Origin: Acidobacteriota bacterium | GTDB taxonomy: Bacteria; Acidobacteriota; Polarisedimenticolia; Polarisedimenticolales; Polarisedimenticolaceae | Length of the DNA stretch: 24,010 nucleotides | Assembly (NCBI GenBank): GCA_011773795.1 | Contig: WVWW01000130.1 | Coordinates: 846 to 24,855, forward strand | Reading direction: 5' to 3' | In this document: positions 21,126 to 24,010 of the stretch, one piece after another | Position numbering within the stretch: position 1 is the first letter of the stretch | Layout of the letters: every line of letters begins with the position of its first letter | The notes under the pieces: generated by a model | Database searches by the model: none | The model's input: the letters and a program-made list of their open reading frames with translations, nothing else | What the model was told of the DNA's origin: nothing | Program-made: the position numbers and the translations under genes

Positions 21126-24010
21126 ATGAGGTTCCGAGACTCCATCGATAGCAGCGCGTCCGGCAGGAAGACGATCTTCCTGTTGCTGGCGTTCTGCGTC
21201 CTGTGGATCGGTGCTTCTTCCGAGGCCCAGGCGTGCCAGGCGTACGGCGGCCTGATCGACGGCTTCGTCGACCCCGTTCCTCCGTCCCAGATCCAGATCG
21301 ACGGGAACTGCACGATCCGGAACTTCCCGGCGTCCAACCCGCTGACCACCAACTTCAGCTTCTTCACGCAACCGGGCCAGACCGACGAGCGCTGGCTGAT
21401 CATCTTCGACAACGTCGTGCACACGGGCCAGATGGCGTGCAACTCCGTCGCGGGTCACAAGATCTGGTTCACCAACGGCTCGTCCAGCTCGATCCAGGAG
21501 GGCTGTCAGAACCTCCTGATTCCCGTCGAGAAGATCGACAAGCAGAACCCGGCGGGCCAGACCACGGCCACCATCGGCGTGCCCTTCACCTACACGCTGA
21601 CGATCCCGGTCCTGTTCGACCCGGCGACGGGCACCGTCATCAACTCCAGCGGGTCGCTGAACGACCTGCACGGCATCACGGTCTGGGACGACCTCAACGC
21701 CACGGGCGCGGATCTCAGCTACGTGAGCCACGTCGCCTACTGGCTTGAGCGACGGCACTCCGGTTCCCCACACGTTCACCAACCTCGGCGGCTTCCTGAC
21801 GTTCGACAACTTCCCGGTCGTTCCCGCCGGGGACCAGTTCGTCATCGAGCTCACGGTCGTCCTCAACGACACGCCGGCGAACGCGCCGGGGACGCAGTTC
21901 ATCAACACCGCCAAGTGGGACTTCGGCCGGCTCATCGACGGCGTGTTCTACGAGCCCCTGCCGGGCGAGTGGGGCATCTCGCCGCCGCTGACGATCGCCG
22001 CGCCCGAGCTCGTCGTCACGAAGTCCGGGCCGGCGACGATGAACCTCGGCCAGTGGGGCAACTTCGCCATCGACGTCCAGAACACCGGGCTCAGCGACGC
22101 CTGGGACGTCACCCTCCGCGACCTGTTCCCGGACGGCGCGACGGGCGGCATGTGCGATCTGACGCCCGAGATCCTGAGCGCCCAGGTCTTCGCGGCCGAC
22201 GGCGTCACCCCGGTCCCGGGCAAGGGCCCGCTCAACCCCGGCAGCGACTACGTGTTGAACTACGCCGGACCACCCACCTGCCGGCTCGACATGACCATGT
22301 TGTCCGCCGCGGGTGTGATCGGACCCGGCGAGCGGCTGATCATCCGCTACCGGACCCAGCTCGACGGCGACACCCAGGACGGCGTCGCGCTCACCAACGT
22401 CGCCGGCGCCATCCAGTGGTTCAACGGCGACAGCAGCAATCCCGACCGCCTGCCCTACAGCCGCACGTTGACCGACGGCACGGTCGGCACGGCGGACCAC
22501 GAAGACGCGCACACCGTCACGGTGGCGCTGACGGGGTTCTTCTTCGAGAAGACGGTCGCCAACCTCACGAGCGGCGCGAGCCCCGCCACGACGGCCGCGC
22601 CGGGCGACACGCTGCGCTACACCCTGCGCTTCCGCACGACCGATCAGGCGCTCACCAATTTCAGCATCTTCGACGAGCTGGACGCCCTCAACGCCCCACC
22701 GGCGTTCACGCCGGGCACGCTGACGCTGGTCTCTTACCCGCCGACGGCCGACGTCAGCAACACCAGCAGCACGGGCGGCTCCGCGGGCACCGGTGTCCTG
22801 GATGTCCGCGCCCTGACCTTGCCGACCGACGGCGAGGTCGTGATCGAGTTCGACATCACGCTGGCCTCGACCCTCACCAACGGCACCGTCGTCACCAACC
22901 AGTCGACACTGCGTCTGGACGACGGCTCCGATTTCGCATTCAGCGACGACCCGAACGTCAACGGTATCGCCGATCCGGACGTCCCCGGCGACGAGGACCC
23001 GACGCGGGTGACGATCGTGTCGGCGCCCGCCTTCCTGGTGCAGAAGATCTCCACCGACCTGACCGGCGACCCGAACATCCTGCTCGCCGGCGAGACGCTG
23101 CGCTACACGATCACGGTCAAGAACATCGGCAACGCCGACGCCGTCAACGTGACGCTGCGCGACGCGGTGCCGGTCAACACGACCTACGTCGCGGGAAGCA
23201 CGACGCTGAACGGTACGCCGGTTCCCGATTCCGGAGGTACTTCCCCGTTGGTCGGCGGCATGCCGATCCACTCGCCCGCCGACCCGACGCCGGGGTCGAT
23301 GCCCGCCGACGCCTCCAGCAACCCGGCGAACGTCGCGACCATCACGTTCGACGTGGTCGTGGATCCGGACGTCGTCGACGGCACGATCATCTCGAACCAG
23401 GGCTTCGTCAGCGCCCCGGACGACGGCATCGTCGACCAGCCGTCCGACGACCCGGACACGCCGATCGCCAACGATCCGACGCGCGACATCGTCGGCAACC
23501 TGCCGCTGCTCTACGCCGAGAAGCGCGTCGTGCTGTTCGGCGATCTGGGTTCGCCGGGCATCGTCGATCCGGGCGACGTGCTGCGCTACACGATCACCGT
23601 GCAGAACTCCGCCGCGATTCCCGCGACCGGCGTCGTGTTGACCGACTCGGTTCCGGCGAACACGACCTACGTCGCGAATTCCACGCTGCTCAACGGGTTG
23701 CCGGTCGGCCAGCCGGACGGCGGCGTCTCGCCGCTCGCCTCGGGCATCGACATCAGCTCGTCCGACCTGACGCCGCCGCTGCCGGGTCCGGGCGCGGGCA
23801 CGATCTCGCCCGGCGAGACGGCGGTCCTTCAGTTCGACCTGCGCGTCGACGCCGGCACGCCCGCGGGCACCCTGATCAGCAACCAGGCCGTGGTGAGCAG
23901 CGCCGAGCTGCCGGACCTGCTGACCGACGGCGACGGCGATCCCGCGACGGGCCCCGAGCCGACGGTCGTCGTGGTGGGTGACAGCCAGCAGCTCTCCATC
24001 ACGAAGCAGG
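21126..24010 (+). CDS. Large secreted DUF11-repeat protein, with an apparent frameshift near 21744-21747; 3' end outside window
   Basis: The start at 21126 gives a signal peptide (TIFLLLAFCVLWIGASSEAQA, cleavage before C37) and a unique N-terminal domain with several cysteines. From codon 207 (21744) the first frame turns Arg/His-rich and meaningless. The frame starting at 21745 takes over at once with LSDGTPVPHTFTNLGGF. Removing one T from CTTGAGC at 21744-21750 would restore a single reading frame (YWLSDGTPVPHT). I read that second frame to base 24010 without a stop. It holds at least three DUF11 (CARDB-like) Ig-fold units, each starting with LRYT[IL][TR]. Such proteins are secreted or surface structures, and here may be the substrate or outer partner of the preceding machine. 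A sequencing error, a recent mutation or a phase-variable site would all look like this. Confidence 0.8.
22612..24010 (+). repeat. Tandem DUF11 coding repeats
   Basis: The string CTGCGCTACAC begins units at 22612, 23098 and 23581, spaced 486 and 483 bases apart, all in the corrected frame. Within the last two units AACACGACCTACGTCGC also recurs (from about 23180 and 23659). Units diverge elsewhere in sequence, so the array is old at the protein level, and more units probably follow beyond the window. Confidence 0.75.

Noticed and set aside
21744..21750. Programmed +1 frameshift at CTTGAG, by analogy with prfB
   Set aside because: The prfB signal needs CTT followed by an in-frame stop and an upstream Shine-Dalgarno-like element. 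Neither is present, so an indel is the simpler explanation.
21715..23271. A 518-codon open frame on the minus strand
   Set aside because: Antisense to the DUF11 repeats; its Arg/Val/Asp-rich product is a shadow of the DUF11 coding frame.
21747..23981. Continuation of the DUF11 gene in its starting frame, rich in Arg, His and Pro
   Set aside because: The product has no domain and the neighbouring frame carries clear DUF11 units, so this stretch is out of frame after a one-base insertion.

Overview
The window is GC-rich, densely coding DNA from a Gram-negative bacterium. The envelope-type evidence is direct: lipoprotein signal peptides, an ExbB/ExbD/TonB-type energised complex and signal-peptidase-I exports. 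The genes mostly use Shine-Dalgarno starts and the codons are strongly G/C in third position. No rRNA, tRNA, CRISPR array, insertion sequence or phage gene is visible. The lineage cannot be fixed from the sequence alone. A deep-branching Acidobacteriota-, Myxococcota- or Gammaproteobacteria-like organism fits the gene content, and this is only an inference.

Left part (1-4639, plus strand): the 3' part of a gene joining a QueC-like PP-loop zinc-binding region to a creatininase-family amidohydrolase, then an enolase-superfamily (dipeptide epimerase-like) enzyme 7 bases later. A terminator-like hairpin, a sigma-54-like -24/-12 site, a small exported protein of unknown function and the magnesium channel MgtE follow.

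Middle part (4679-11092): five genes on the minus strand and one on the plus strand, mostly housekeeping or metabolic. They encode a RetSat/CrtI-type FAD oxidoreductase, a YtcJ-type amidohydrolase predicted to be a lipoprotein, a DUF2007 protein with membrane helices, a glutathionyl-hydroquinone reductase, an MTH1187/YkoF-type small protein and, divergently, a YwiC-like membrane protein. Two of these genes have a -10-like hexamer 6-8 bases before the ATG, suggesting leaderless transcripts.

Right part (11210-24010, plus strand): one tightly packed cluster of at least ten genes behind a near-consensus sigma-54 promoter. In order: exported coiled-coil protein, exported TPR protein, very large TPR lipoprotein, small TPR lipoprotein, small exported unknown protein, TolQ/ExbB-type channel, ExbD-like protein lacking the usual membrane aspartate, ExbD-like protein with that aspartate, a TonB-like protein with a long cytoplasmic coiled coil and an AgmX/PglI-type C-terminus, and a large secreted DUF11-repeat protein that runs off the window. 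The layout (one TolQ, two TolR/ExbD, TPR lipoproteins, an AgmX-like C-terminus) recalls the Agl gliding machinery of Myxococcus xanthus, but the gene set is not identical. This is the best candidate in the window for an incompletely described envelope machine. The DUF11 gene carries an apparent one-base insertion near 21744-21747; the correct frame is open from there to the window end.
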